The notes under the pieces were generated by a model that did not search any database, was not told the origin of the DNA, and was given only the letters and a program-made list of their open reading frames with translations. This document shows, piece after piece, positions 1 to 8,205 of a stretch of DNA of 64,000 bases. Within the stretch, counting starts at the first letter, position 1; every line of letters starts with the position of its first letter. Origin of the DNA: Paenibacillus flagellatus (lineage in GTDB: Bacteria > Bacillota > Bacilli > Paenibacillales > NBRC-103111); contig NZ_QJVJ01000009.1 in NCBI RefSeq assembly GCF_003217775.1, forward strand, positions 310,001 through 374,000, given 5' to 3'. The position numbers were made by a program, and so were the translations under genes.

Positions 1-468
1 ACAGTGGAACTCGTTCGGACCGGTCGGCGTCCCCCGGACGTAGGTGTCGGCGACGGCGAAGCCGGACTTGAGATAAGCGCGTATCGCCCTCGTGTTGGAC
101 GCCAGCACTTCCAAGTCGATGCCGTTCCGCGGATTCCGCTCCCGAGCGCGGCGGACGATCGCGCGGACGAACGATGGGCCGAGTCCGGATCCGCACAAGT
201 CCGGCCGCAAGCCGAGCCCGAGACGGGTCCATCCCTCCAGCGGAAAAAACTGCGCGAATCCGCACAGCTCGCCCGATCCGTCCAGCACCGCCTCGTACTG
301 GGCTGCGCGGACGAGCGGGTCGGCGAACTCCTCCGACCGCTCCGCGAGCTTCTCCCACGGCGCCCAGTCGAACACGTCGTAAGGGGGCGGATACCGCCAT
401 TCGCATATCGCTTTGCCGTGGCGTTCCTCCATCGGGACGAACGCCCATTCCGTCATCGAACGCTTCAT
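1..468 (-). CDS. GNAT-family N-acetyltransferase (C-terminus cut by window edge)
   Basis: Partial gene running off the left edge; 156 codons are visible. It reads as a GNAT acetyltransferase, which moves an acetyl group from acetyl-CoA to an amine of an unknown substrate. The acetyl-CoA pyrophosphate loop is visible at residues 91-97 (LCGSGLG), and the usual later motif with Asn and a Tyr-Lys-Gly-Phe end at residues 124-137 (SNTRAIRAYLKSGF). ATG at 468 is chosen because a GAGAGGAGAG ribosome site lies 10-15 nt upstream; an in-frame ATG at 456 is possible. It diverges from the operon starting at 594; a TACAAT-type -10 box for this gene lies at 500-505 on the minus strand. The substrate cannot be told from sequence. 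Confidence 0.85.
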   Translation of the reverse strand, partial: MKRSMTEWAFVPMEERHGKAICEWRYPPPYDVFDWAPWEKLAERSEEFADPLVRAAQYEAVLDGSGELCGFAQFFPLEGWTRLGLGLRPDLCGSGLGPSFVRAIVRRARERNPRNGIDLEVLASNTRAIRAYLKSGFAVADTYVRGTPTGPNEFHC

Positions 469-593
469 CGCTGCGGGCTCTCTCCTCTCTTGTATTCCCA
501 TTGTACCGAAAAGTTTACGGAAAATGGGAACCATTTTTCCCGTTCCGGCGTATATATCGATAGTTTTGGATAAGGAACAAGGAGGGCTTGGAC

Positions 594-1043
594 GTGGCCA
601 GACTCGAATATCGGCTGTTGGACGAATCGCGCGGATTTCCGCTGCTGTACTACTACGATTTCATCGACAAGGACGAAGTATCGCTTCGCTTCGCTTGCGA
701 CTACCTCGTGAAGGACCGAATCGTGTACGAGAAGACGTCGTGCGCGATCGAGCCGCGGACGTACGTCATCTACGTCAAAGTGGCGGAGGAGGAGGACGCG
801 CTGGCGGGAGGGACCGAGCTGCCCGGACGCTGGGGAGGAATTCGGATCGAGCTTCGGGAATATAAAGAGGGGGCGTCGCATTACCCGGTAGTCCGCGTCC
901 TGCAATTTCAGGACGACGACGACGCGCTGCTCCACCTGCAGAGCGACTACCTGATGCTGGACGGCGTCGAATGGGCGAAGACGTCCGCGGAGGTGGACGA
1001 GGACCGCAAGGTGTACGTCTACTACGCGCAGCCGTCCCACTAA
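594..1043 (+). CDS. conserved hypothetical protein with an internal duplication
   Basis: First gene of a four-gene operon. GTG at 594 is preferred over TTG at 588 because the GGAGGG ribosome site (581-586) is 7 nt from the GTG but only 1 nt from the TTG. About 149 residues, acidic and rich in Tyr and Asp, with no signal peptide or membrane segment. I do not recognise the family. The N-terminal half (RGFPLLYYYDFIDKDE...KTSCAIEP) and the C-terminal half (HYPVVRVLQFQDDDDA...KTSAEVDE) line up as two copies of one roughly 55-residue unit: an aromatic beta strand, an acidic run, a DYL strand, an EKTS/AKTS motif and a YVYY/YVIY strand. Function unknown; position suggests a partner of the downstream ATP-grasp protein. 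Confidence 0.8.
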   Translation: MARLEYRLLDESRGFPLLYYYDFIDKDEVSLRFACDYLVKDRIVYEKTSCAIEPRTYVIYVKVAEEEDALAGGTELPGRWGGIRIELREYKEGASHYPVVRVLQFQDDDDALLHLQSDYLMLDGVEWAKTSAEVDEDRKVYVYYAQPSH

Positions 1044-1073
1044 CGAATGCGGCAAGCCGCGGGAGGGAATACG

Positions 1074-1373
1074 TTGGAGACGAAAACTGGCAAAACCCGC
1101 AAGCTCGTCGGCCTGTTCGTCGCGGCCGCGCTCGTGGCGGCTCCCGGCTGCGGAAGCCGGACCGCGTCGGCCGGCGAATGCTGGGACAACAACAACGACG
1201 GCTACTGCGACGACGACGGGAGCGCGGTCGGCAGCAGCTATTATTATTCGAACGGGCAGAAGCGGTATTACAAAAGCTCGACAAGCTCCGGAAGCTCCTA
1301 TAAGCCGTCGTCCGGCGTGTCGAGCGGCTCGAAGGGCGGCATCGGCAGCTCGTCCAAGTCGAGCGGCGGATAA
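1074..1373 (+). CDS. small exported, probable lipoprotein with Asp-rich metal-site-like motif and Ser/Gly tail
   Basis: Starts at TTG 1074, 7 nt after a GGGAGG ribosome site; an upstream in-frame ATG at 1047 has none. About 99 residues: a basic N-terminus, a hydrophobic stretch (LVGLFVAAALVAAPGC) ending in a cysteine that could be lipidated, although the lipobox (A-P-G-C) is imperfect. The body has DNNNDGYCDDDG, like a Ca-binding Asp loop, then Tyr-rich and Ser/Gly/Lys low-complexity sequence. Second gene of the operon, 23 nt before the ATP-grasp gene. In Escherichia coli the related cluster yjfKLMC also has a small exported protein (YjfM) beside a DUF350 protein and a glutathionylspermidine-synthase-like protein, so an envelope role is plausible (inference). 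Confidence 0.7.
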   Translation: METKTGKTRKLVGLFVAAALVAAPGCGSRTASAGECWDNNNDGYCDDDGSAVGSSYYYSNGQKRYYKSSTSSGSSYKPSSGVSSGSKGGIGSSSKSSGG

Positions 1374-1396
1374 ACCGCCGGGAAAGGAAGAGAGTC

Positions 1397-2686
1397 GTGG
1401 ATTACGAAGCGTGGAGGGAGCGGCTGTATGCGCCGCTTCGGGAGGAAGGCACGTTCACATGGGACCGGATGTACGATGAGGAGTACGCCCTGGCGACGAT
1501 TTTGCCGATTTCGGAGACGTTCCGGGGCGAAATCGCCGAAGCGACCGAACGACTCGGCGCGCTGATCGGCCGTACGGTTGGGATCGCGCGGCAGGCCGAC
1601 GACGCGCTGTTCGAGGAGCTCGGTCTTCCCGCCGAGACGTGGCGGGCGGTGCGGATCGCAGTATCCGAGAGCTTGCCGACGGTCATCGGCCGGTTCGATT
1701 TCGCAATGACGGGCGAAGGGCTGAAGATGCTCGAATTCAACGCCGACACGCCGACCGGCATCGTCGAGGCGTTTCACGCGAACGGGCGCATCTGCGCGGC
1801 CTACGGGCTCCGCGATCCGAACGAAGGGATGGCGGACCATCTTCGCGATGCGTTCTTGGAAGCGGCCGCCGCCTATCGGGATAACGGCTACCGGACCGAC
1901 AAGGTCGTCTTCAGCGCGCTCGATTGGCACGAGGAGGACGCGGGCACGACGCGGTACTTGATGCGGCAGTCCGGCTTGCCCGGCGCACGGTTCGCGGCGC
2001 TTTCCGAACTGCGCGTCTTCGAGGACCGGCTGTGCGTCCTCCGCGAGGACGGCGAACACGAGCCGATCGATCTGCTGTACCGGCTCCACGCGCTGGAGAA
2101 GCTGGCTGAAGACCGCGACGAGGACGGGTATCCGACCGGCGCGCACGTGCTCGATCTGATGGCGGACCGCCGGCTCGCCGTGCTCAATCCGCCGTCGGCC
2201 CTTATCGCACAGACGAAGGCGATGCAGGCGCTCGTCTGGAACTTGTACGAGGCCGGCGAATTTTATACGGAAGAGGAACGGGAAGCGATCGGCGCCTACA
2301 TGTTGCCGACGTACATGGAGAACCGGTTCGGCGGAGGCGTCCCGTACGTGACGAAGCCGATTCTCGGACGCGAGGGCGGAGGCGTCACGCTGTACGAGGC
2401 CGACGGCACCCTGGCGGAGCGGGACGGGGAGGAGCTGTACTGGGAGCAGCCGATGATTTATCAGAAGCGCGTCGAGCTGCCTCTCGTGCCGATCCGCCAT
2501 GCGGGCGGTATGACGGAGCAACGGCTGCTGTGGGGATCGTTCTGGATCGGCGGCCGCGCGTCGGCGATCGTGGCGCGCGCGGGAGGCCGGATTACCGGCA
2601 ATTTGGCGTATTACGTGCCGGTCGGCATCGCCGAGGGAGGACGGGGGCAGGACCAACTTAGCGGAATCGGGGAGGACGTTTCATGA
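1397..2686 (+). CDS. glutathionylspermidine synthase-like ATP-grasp protein
   Basis: About 429 residues, GTG start 16 nt after a GGAAAGGAAG ribosome site. It matches the GSP_synth (ATP-grasp, C-N ligase) family: LEFNADTPTGIVEA near residue 115, a NPPSALIAQTKAMQAL block near 255, the ATP-site motif KPILGREGGGV near 318, and the C-terminal GNLAYYVPVG. Family members without the amidase domain are annotated glutathionylspermidine synthase-like, but Firmicutes of this type are not expected to make glutathionylspermidine, so the true amine and peptide substrates are unknown. Its stop overlaps the start of the DUF350 gene by 4 bp, so the two are probably translationally coupled. The pair is a recurring partnership also seen as yjfC-yjfL in Escherichia coli. 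Confidence 0.88.
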   Translation: MDYEAWRERLYAPLREEGTFTWDRMYDEEYALATILPISETFRGEIAEATERLGALIGRTVGIARQADDALFEELGLPAETWRAVRIAVSESLPTVIGRFDFAMTGEGLKMLEFNADTPTGIVEAFHANGRICAAYGLRDPNEGMADHLRDAFLEAAAAYRDNGYRTDKVVFSALDWHEEDAGTTRYLMRQSGLPGARFAALSELRVFEDRLCVLREDGEHEPIDLLYRLHALEKLAEDRDEDGYPTGAHVLDLMADRRLAVLNPPSALIAQTKAMQALVWNLYEAGEFYTEEEREAIGAYMLPTYMENRFGGGVPYVTKPILGREGGGVTLYEADGTLAERDGEELYWEQPMIYQKRVELPLVPIRHAGGMTEQRLLWGSFWIGGRASAIVARAGGRITGNLAYYVPVGIAEGGRGQDQLSGIGEDVS

Positions 2687-3120
2687 ACGAGCAAGTGAGC
2701 AACATTTTGAATTTTCTCGCCTATTTGGGCGTAACGCTGCCGATTCTCGCGTTCGGCATCGTGGCGTTTATGGTGACGACGCCGTACAACGAATACAAGC
2801 TGATCCGCGAAGGGGCGTCGACGGACGATCCGCGGAAAGTCAACGCCGCGAAGGCGGCCGCCCACGATTTGGGCGGCAAAATTATCGGTCTCGCCATCGT
2901 GCTGGCGTCGGCGGTGTTCCACTCCGTTTCGCTGCTCGATTTGGCGTTGTGGGGCATTATGGGCATTATTTTTCAAGTCGCCGTGTTTTACTTGTTCGAG
3001 CTCGTGACGCCGTTTCGGGTCGTATCGGAAATTCCGAACGGCAACGTGAGCGTCGGCATCTTCGCTTCGCGCCTCAGCGTGGCGACCGGACTGCTGATGG
3101 CCGCGCTGATCAGCTACTGA
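2683..3120 (+). CDS. DUF350 (YjfL-type) inner-membrane protein
   Basis: 145 residues with about four membrane segments (residues 12-32, 62-82, 88-110, 124-142). It matches DUF350/UPF0719: a conserved first helix ending FMVTTPYNEYKLIREG, then the small-residue-rich middle helices and an ending VGIFASRLSVATGLLMAA. It overlaps the ATP-grasp gene by 4 bp (ATGA), showing tight coupling. Function is not known; the repeated pairing with glutathionylspermidine-synthase-like proteins suggests a membrane partner of a peptide-amine modification. Last gene of the operon; no strong terminator is seen in the 68 bp before the next gene. Confidence 0.88.
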   Translation: MNEQVSNILNFLAYLGVTLPILAFGIVAFMVTTPYNEYKLIREGASTDDPRKVNAAKAAAHDLGGKIIGLAIVLASAVFHSVSLLDLALWGIMGIIFQVAVFYLFELVTPFRVVSEIPNGNVSVGIFASRLSVATGLLMAALISY

Positions 3121-3188
3121 GCCGCCGGGCGGCTTCGCGGGTCGAGAGCCGACGGGAGAGAGGGTTCTCCGGTCGGCTCTTGCGCGTC

Positions 3189-3344
3189 TTACAGTAAAAA
3201 CGACAGGGCGACGAGAGCGACCGAGACGTGGAAGGCGATATCGAACCACGGCTTGCGGGAGCTTCCTCCGAGCGTGAACGCCTTGTAGGCGCTTCGGGCG
3301 ACGATGACGATCAGCGCGATTTGGATGAGAAGGGACGGAATCAC
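3189..3344 (-). CDS. small two-helix membrane protein
   Basis: 51 residues, GTG start at 3344 with a perfect AAAAAGGAGGAG ribosome site 6 nt upstream; the longer open frame upstream has no ribosome site. The sequence is two hydrophobic helices (IPSLLIQIALIVIVARSAY and FDIAFHVSVALVALSFLL) joined by a short basic loop (LGGSSRKPW). No family recognised. The strong ribosome site and membrane-helix pattern argue that it is real. It is convergent with the DUF350 gene. Confidence 0.6.
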   Translation of the reverse strand: MIPSLLIQIALIVIVARSAYKAFTLGGSSRKPWFDIAFHVSVALVALSFLL

Positions 3345-3478
3345 GGCAATCTCCTCCTTTTTCGGTGTTGTTCTATACGTATGGGACGGGGCGCTCCGGC
3401 ATGAGCGAAAAAGATAGAAAAGCCCCGCAAACCGTGGTATGATAAGGAAAAACCGAGATCTCACGGAGGGAACGACCG

Positions 3479-3664
3479 ATGAGCTTCAGCATCGCCGGCA
3501 ATCGGGTGGATGGCGTCATTGTGCAAGCGATCCAATCGGGCAAGTCGACCGCGCAGCAGATCGTGCAGCAGCAAATCAATGAAGTCAAGAACGACCCGGC
3601 CAAAAATATCCGAGAAATGCAGCAGCCTTCCGGGCTGAGCAGCTTTCTGGACATCAAAGTTTAA
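3479..3664 (+). CDS. small soluble hypothetical protein (61 aa)
   Basis: ATG start with a GGAGGGA ribosome site 8 nt upstream and a TATGAT -10-like box about 30 nt further up. The 61-residue protein begins MSFSIAGNRVDG and has a Gln-rich helix (AQQIVQQQINEVKND) in the middle and a Ser/Leu C-terminus. No signal peptide or membrane span. No family recognised. A clear intrinsic terminator starts 17 nt after its stop, so it is a monocistronic unit. Confidence 0.6.
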   Translation: MSFSIAGNRVDGVIVQAIQSGKSTAQQIVQQQINEVKNDPAKNIREMQQPSGLSSFLDIKV

Positions 3665-3680
3665 TACATAGCCGACAGAG

Positions 3681-3712
3681 CGCCGGGGCCGACGTACCCC
3701 GGCGTTGTTCTT
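3681..3712 (+). terminator. intrinsic terminator after the 61-aa gene
   Basis: Stem CGCCGGGG / CCCCGGCG with an 8-nt loop, followed by TTGTTCTT. The stem is perfect and GC-rich; the T tract is interrupted. Confidence 0.7.
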
Positions 3713-3753
3713 GCGTGCGGCGATCCGAACGATACGATAAAGGAGCGATCAGG

Positions 3754-4593
3754 ATGGGCAATTTGGTGGAATTCGATTGGCTGAGAGAACATTTGGACGA
3801 CCCGAACGTCGTCGTCGCCGACTGTCGCTTCGCGCTCGGCAAACCGGAGTCCGGCAAAGCCGAATACGACGCGGGACATATTCGAGGCGCCGTCTACTTC
3901 GATTTGGAGCGGGATTTGTCCGGACCGAAGGACGCGCACGGCGGGCGGCATCCGCTGCCCGATCTGCAATCGTTCGCGTCCGTGCTCGGACGGGCCGGCA
4001 TCGATGCGACGAAGACGGTCGTCGCTTATGACGATCAGGGCGGCGCGATGGCGTCCCGGCTTTGGTGGATGCTGCGGTACGTCGGGCACGACGACGTGAA
4101 GGTGTTGAACGGAGGCTACGGCGAGTGGAAGGCGGCGGGATACCCGGTTTCGGCCGAGGTACCGCAGCCCGCGGCGGTAACGTTCGTGCCGGCGCCTAGA
4201 CCGGAGATGCTGCTGTCGATGGAGGACGTGAAGGCCCGGCTCGGCCGGCCGGGTACGACGCTGATCGATTCGCGGGAGCCGAAACGGTACGCCGGACTGG
4301 AGGAGCCGATCGATCCGGTGGGGGGACATATTCCCGGCGCCGTGAACCGGTTCTGGAAGGACGCGCTGGGCGCGGACGGCCGCTGGCAAGGGGCGGAGGC
4401 GCAGAAGGCGCGCTTCGCCGGCTTGAACGCGGACGACGAGCTCGTCGTCTACTGCGGATCGGGCGTCACCGCCTGCCCGAATGTGCTCGCGCTGACGGAG
4501 GCGGGCTTTCGCAACGTGAAGCTGTACGGCGGGAGCTGGAGCGACTGGATTTCTTACGCGGACAATCCGATCGCGACCGGGGAAGAGGAATAA
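3754..4593 (+). CDS. sseA: tandem-rhodanese sulfurtransferase (thiosulfate/3-mercaptopyruvate type)
   Basis: 279 residues; ATG at 3754 is 8 nt after AAGGAG, while earlier in-frame starts lack a ribosome site. Two rhodanese domains: an inactive N-terminal one (AGHIRGAVYFDLERD near 40; the position of the catalytic loop carries YDDQGG with no Cys) and an active C-terminal one with Cys234 in CGSGVTAC. The CGSGVT loop is typical of 3-mercaptopyruvate sulfurtransferases, whereas thiosulfate sulfurtransferases usually carry CRxGx[RT]; assignment of the donor is therefore tentative. It transfers sulfane sulfur to thiol acceptors in the cytoplasm. It appears to be a single-gene unit. Confidence 0.9.
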   Translation: MGNLVEFDWLREHLDDPNVVVADCRFALGKPESGKAEYDAGHIRGAVYFDLERDLSGPKDAHGGRHPLPDLQSFASVLGRAGIDATKTVVAYDDQGGAMASRLWWMLRYVGHDDVKVLNGGYGEWKAAGYPVSAEVPQPAAVTFVPAPRPEMLLSMEDVKARLGRPGTTLIDSREPKRYAGLEEPIDPVGGHIPGAVNRFWKDALGADGRWQGAEAQKARFAGLNADDELVVYCGSGVTACPNVLALTEAGFRNVKLYGGSWSDWISYADNPIATGEEE

Positions 4594-4871
4594 GAGTCGA
4601 GAGGACGCGTCTGACGCGGGTTGGAGGGCTGTGACAGGCTGCCGGGAGGCAGGCTGCTGCAGCCCTTTCGGCGTTATCGTTCCGTTTCGCGCCGGCAGCG
4701 TTACTTGGCCAAGACGGAGCGAACATTCGCGACACACTGAGGCCCTCCTGACGGCCGCCGACCCATCCGGCCGGGAAGCTCGCAAGCCCAAGACAGCAAT
4801 CGAAAAGAAACGGCGGTTCGTTATATATGCTACGATTTGGCAAGAATAGGGGAACGAAGGAGGACGAGCTC

Positions 4872-5374
4872 GTGGGTGCCAAGCTTCAAAAGATTACGCC
4901 GAACCTATGGTTCGATACGCAAGCCGAGGAGGCGGCGAAGCTTTATACGTCGATCTTCGACAACTCGAGAATCGTTAGGACGACCCGTTACGGAAAAGCG
5001 AGATACGACACAGGCGGTACGGAGGAAGGAGCGGTCATGACCGTGGAATTCGAGCTGGAGGGGCAAACGTTCGTCGCCCTGAACGGCGGTCCGCATTTCC
5101 GATTCAACGAGGCGATCTCCTTTATCGTGCATTGCGACAATCAGGAGGAATTGGACTATTATTGGGACAAGCTGTCCGAGGGCGGGGACGAGAAGGCTCA
5201 AGTCTGCGGATGGCTGAAGACAAGTTCGGCGTTTCGTGGCAAATCGTTCCGGCGACGTTGTCCGAGATGATCAGCGGCCCCGATGCCGAGAAATCGGAAC
5301 GAGTAATGCAGGCGCTGCTCCGAACGGAGAAAAAAATCGATATGAATGCGCTGCTTCGGGCGTACGAGGGATAA
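4872..5374 (+). pseudogene. VOC-fold (PhnB / 3-demethylubiquinone methyltransferase-like) gene broken by a frameshift
   Basis: GTG start 8 nt after AAGGAGG (4857-4863). The reading frame gives a normal PhnB-like VOC protein (KITPNLWFDTQAEEAAKLY, then [20 protein letters not shown], and [19 protein letters not shown]) up to about position 5218, CGWLK. The rest of the family ([14 protein letters not shown], then an ending NALLRAYEG) continues in the next frame to a stop at 5374. One missing base at about 5217-5219 (GCTGAAG then ACAAG, where GAAGGACAAG is expected) would restore a roughly 167-residue protein. Either a recent pseudogene or a sequencing error. The SRPBCC gene starts 45 bp later. 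Confidence 0.8.
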
Positions 5375-5419
5375 GGGAACCCGTACGGCGAGCGTGGCGC
5401 CGAGAAAGGAGAAACCGAG

Positions 5420-5887
5420 ATGACCGTCTTAAGCGAAGCGCCTGTCGTTCAAGCGGAAATGCTGATCCGAAAGCCGGCGAAGGACGTGTTCGAGGCGTTT
5501 GTCGACCCGGCTGTTACGGTCAAATTTTGGTTCACGAAAAGCAGCGGCAGGCTGGAGGCGGGGAAACGCGTCCGATGGGAGTGGGAGATGTACGGCGTCG
5601 GGGACGACGTTCTGGTCACAAGCATCGAGCCGAACAGGCGGATCGCGATCGAATCGTCGGACGGCACCCGGACCGAGTGGGAATTCGTCTCCAGGGCGGA
5701 TGACGAAACGTTCGTCACGATAAAGAATTCCGGGTTCACGGGCGGCGGAGACGAGATGGTCGGCCGCGCCCTCGATTCGATGGGCGGATACACGATGGTG
5801 CTGTGCGGGCTCAAGGCCTATCTCGAGCACGGCGTCATCTTGAATGTGGTGGCGGACAAAGCTCCCGACGCCCACGTGCGGCGGTAG
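5420..5887 (+). CDS. SRPBCC (AHSA1-like) domain protein
   Basis: 155 residues, ATG preceded by AAAGGAG. Single START/Bet v1-like fold of the AHSA1 type: the opening strand EMLIRKPAKDVFEAFVDPAV, a conserved KFWFTKSSG, a WEWEMYGVGD strand, and a C-terminal helix DSMGGYTMVLCGLKAYLEHG. Members bind hydrophobic ligands in a helix-grip pocket; the ligand here is unknown. Next to the broken VOC gene and followed by a strong terminator, so the pair is probably one transcript. Confidence 0.85.
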   Translation: MTVLSEAPVVQAEMLIRKPAKDVFEAFVDPAVTVKFWFTKSSGRLEAGKRVRWEWEMYGVGDDVLVTSIEPNRRIAIESSDGTRTEWEFVSRADDETFVTIKNSGFTGGGDEMVGRALDSMGGYTMVLCGLKAYLEHGVILNVVADKAPDAHVRR

Positions 5888-5916
5888 ACAACGCCGCGCG
5901 CCGGCCGTTTCATTTG

Positions 5917-5960
5917 AAGCTTCGGCAGTTCACCGTCGGTGGCCCGCCGAAGCTTTTTTT
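5917..5960 (+). terminator. intrinsic terminator after the SRPBCC gene
   Basis: Perfect 10-bp stem AAGCTTCGGC / GCCGAAGCTT with a smaller CACC/GGTG hairpin inside the loop, followed by seven T. It lies between convergent genes but is only T-rich on the plus side. Confidence 0.85.
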
Positions 5961-6000
5961 GGCGTTCATGCCGCCGGAGGAAAGTCGCTCCGGGGTTCGG

Positions 6001-6765
6001 TCATACTCCGATCTCTTTCGTTTCCAGCACGATCGGGCAATGGTCGCTGCCCAACACGTGGGCGTCGATTCGCGCGTCGAGGAGGGAAGGGGCGAGCCGG
6101 GCGGAGGCGAGGAAATAATCGATCCGCCAACCGACATTGCGCTCTCTCACCTTCGGCATATTCGACCACCAGGTGTAGGCGTCTTCCCGGTCCGGATAAA
6201 AGTGGCGGAACGTATCGATGAAGCCGGCGTCCAGGAGCCGCGTCATTTTGTCGCGCTCCTCGGGGGTGAAGCCGGAGTTGTTGCGGTTCGCCTTCGCATT
6301 TTTGATGTCGATTTCTTGATGGGCGACGTTCAGGTCGCCGCAGACGATGACCGGCTTAAGGGCGTCCAGCTGCACGAGGTAGTTGCGAAACCGGTCCTCC
6401 CATTCAAGCCGATAAGGGAGCCGGGACAAATCGCGCTTGGCGTTCGGCGTGTACACCGTAACGAGATGGAAACCGTCGAATTCGAGCGTGATGATCCGAC
6501 CTTCCGGCTCCTGATCCGCCTCCATGCCGTACCGGACCGAAAGCGGCTTGCGCTTCGAGAAAACGGCGGTTCCGGAATATCCTTTCTTGATCGCATAGTT
6601 CCAGTACGGCGTATAGGCTTCCCCCAGCTCGAGTTCGATTTGACCGTCCTGGAGCTTCGTTTCCTGCAGGCAGAACAAGTCCGCGTCCGTTTCCTTGAAA
6701 TAATCGAGAAATCCTTTGTTGACGCACGCTCTCAATCCGTTGACGTTCCACGAAACCAGCTTCAT
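6001..6765 (-). CDS. exoA: exodeoxyribonuclease III / AP endonuclease
   Basis: 254 residues, about the length of Bacillus subtilis ExoA. ATG 6765 follows GGAGAAACGGACAC; the upstream frame extension has no ribosome site. Motifs of the ExoIII/Ape1 family: KLVSWNVNGLRA at the start (Asn7), LQETKLQ (metal Glu), the GDLNVAH Asp/Asn pair, WRIDYFL, and the C-terminal SDHCPIVLE with the catalytic His. It cleaves DNA 5' to abasic sites and removes blocked 3' ends in base-excision repair. The VanZ/RDD gene ends 49 bp upstream on the same strand, so the two may be cotranscribed. Confidence 0.95.
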   Translation of the reverse strand: MKLVSWNVNGLRACVNKGFLDYFKETDADLFCLQETKLQDGQIELELGEAYTPYWNYAIKKGYSGTAVFSKRKPLSVRYGMEADQEPEGRIITLEFDGFHLVTVYTPNAKRDLSRLPYRLEWEDRFRNYLVQLDALKPVIVCGDLNVAHQEIDIKNAKANRNNSGFTPEERDKMTRLLDAGFIDTFRHFYPDREDAYTWWSNMPKVRERNVGWRIDYFLASARLAPSLLDARIDAHVLGSDHCPIVLETKEIGV

Positions 6766-6814
6766 GTGTCCGTTTCTCCTCCCGTCGGTTCGCGGATCGG
6801 ATGCCCGATGCCGC

Positions 6815-7945
6815 TTACGTAATGATGTGGGTCGTTCCGCCGATCGCGTCATGGAACGGCTTTTTGCTCCGGCTGAACAGCCGGGTCAGCAGATGCAGGC
6901 ATACCCAGACGTCGACGGCGAACAAGCCGATGGCGTAAAAGGCGATGACGATTTTCGGGAATTGCCGGAACGTCTCGCTGATGTACAAGGCGTGCAGTCC
7001 GCCGAGCAGCAAGTAGAGCGGACCGTTCCGGAGGACGATCTCGCGAAGCCGGAGTCGGGGAGCGCTCCCCGCGATCCGGATCCGGACGACCCATTTTCCG
7101 AACGTTCGACCGTTCGTCGCGTACGGGAGGACGATGAAGTAGAGGAAAACCGCAATCAGGTACGCGACAGGGGACCGAAACGCCCCGAATAAGGCCAAGA
7201 ACGGGTACAGCAGCATCCAGTCGAGCGTCAGGGCGACGCCGCGGCGGGTATAGCTGACGCGCTTGCCCGTCAGATCGAGATGGTCGTCCAGCTTGTCCAT
7301 GCGCGGAAGCCGCGACGACAGCCATTCGGCCGCCACGAAGCCGAGCAAGCCGCCCGTCGTATTGAGCAGCAAATCGTCGATGTCGAACAGCCGGTACGGA
7401 TAATCGTAGTAGCCGTACAGACCGGTCACCTGCGTCACCTCGAAGAAGAGCGAAAGCCCGAGCGAGGCAAGCAAGCATGCCCTCCAGCCGGCGCGAAAAT
7501 AATAACGGAGGAACATCCCGAACGGAACGGTCAAAAAGATGTTGAAGACCGCTTGCAGAAACGCCCGTTCCTTCAACAGATGCCAATAGGTGGAAGGCCG
7601 GTCGGCCACGACGCCGGTTTCCCGCGCGATGTCGAGAACGAACCGCAGCGGCACCCACTGGACCCAGGCGGCCGCGGCGGGAGGCGCATTGTGTCTCGAT
7701 GCCGGCAGCGGCAGCAGAACGAGGAACAGCGCATTCATCAAGTACAGCAGGAACAGATAGAGCAATGCCCCGCGAAGCTTATGGATATAGCCGTGCCTTC
7801 GGTATTGGACGATCAGGAACGGCAGCGTGAACAGAAGAGCCGCCACGGGAAACAAGAGAAACGCATACGAAATCGGAAACAGATAAGAGGTAAGCAATAC
7901 AAGCACCTGCCAAACATTCGGATACGGGCGACGCCGCTGAAGCAT
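6815..7945 (-). CDS. VanZ-RDD fusion membrane protein
   Basis: 376 residues with about nine membrane helices. The N-terminal two-thirds is a VanZ-like domain (membrane helices, ERAFLQAVFNIFLTVPFG, then GLSLFFEVTQ and FDIDDLLLNTTGGLLGF near residues 180-200); the C-terminal third is an RDD domain (ALTLDWMLLYPFLALFGA, then TFGKWVVRIRI). VanZ homologues are linked to low-level teicoplanin and glycopeptide tolerance; the role of the RDD part is unknown. The annotated ATG (7945) has no obvious ribosome site, so the start is uncertain. Confidence 0.82.
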   Translation of the reverse strand: MLQRRRPYPNVWQVLVLLTSYLFPISYAFLLFPVAALLFTLPFLIVQYRRHGYIHKLRGALLYLFLLYLMNALFLVLLPLPASRHNAPPAAAAWVQWVPLRFVLDIARETGVVADRPSTYWHLLKERAFLQAVFNIFLTVPFGMFLRYYFRAGWRACLLASLGLSLFFEVTQVTGLYGYYDYPYRLFDIDDLLLNTTGGLLGFVAAEWLSSRLPRMDKLDDHLDLTGKRVSYTRRGVALTLDWMLLYPFLALFGAFRSPVAYLIAVFLYFIVLPYATNGRTFGKWVVRIRIAGSAPRLRLREIVLRNGPLYLLLGGLHALYISETFRQFPKIVIAFYAIGLFAVDVWVCLHLLTRLFSRSKKPFHDAIGGTTHIIT

Positions 7946-8205
7946 GTACAGAATAACACAGGTTAACGGTCGGCAACAAACCCGAAGCGGAAGCTGTGCC
8001 GATCCTTTTATACCTTTGCGGAAATATATCCGTTTGGTAATTCAACAAACGGAAAACGGGTATACCGCTCGTTTCGATCGACATCTGAAGCATCCTGTCG
8101 AAAGGTACGGTCGTCGCTGACGGAAAACGAACAGCAGTCGAAACGGCTTTTCGCCGCTCCATCGCGTTGATCCCGGCGGCCATGCAGATCGCGGCTCTCT
8201 CTGCG

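Noticed and set aside
4594-4860. Small reading frame at 4631-4849 and a weak hairpin near 4625-4672
   Set aside because: The frame has no ribosome site or family; the hairpin has an internal loop and only three T, so a terminator is uncertain.
7946-8205. Gap between the VanZ/RDD gene and TetR gene
   Set aside because: Looked for a terminator and small gene; nothing with support was found.
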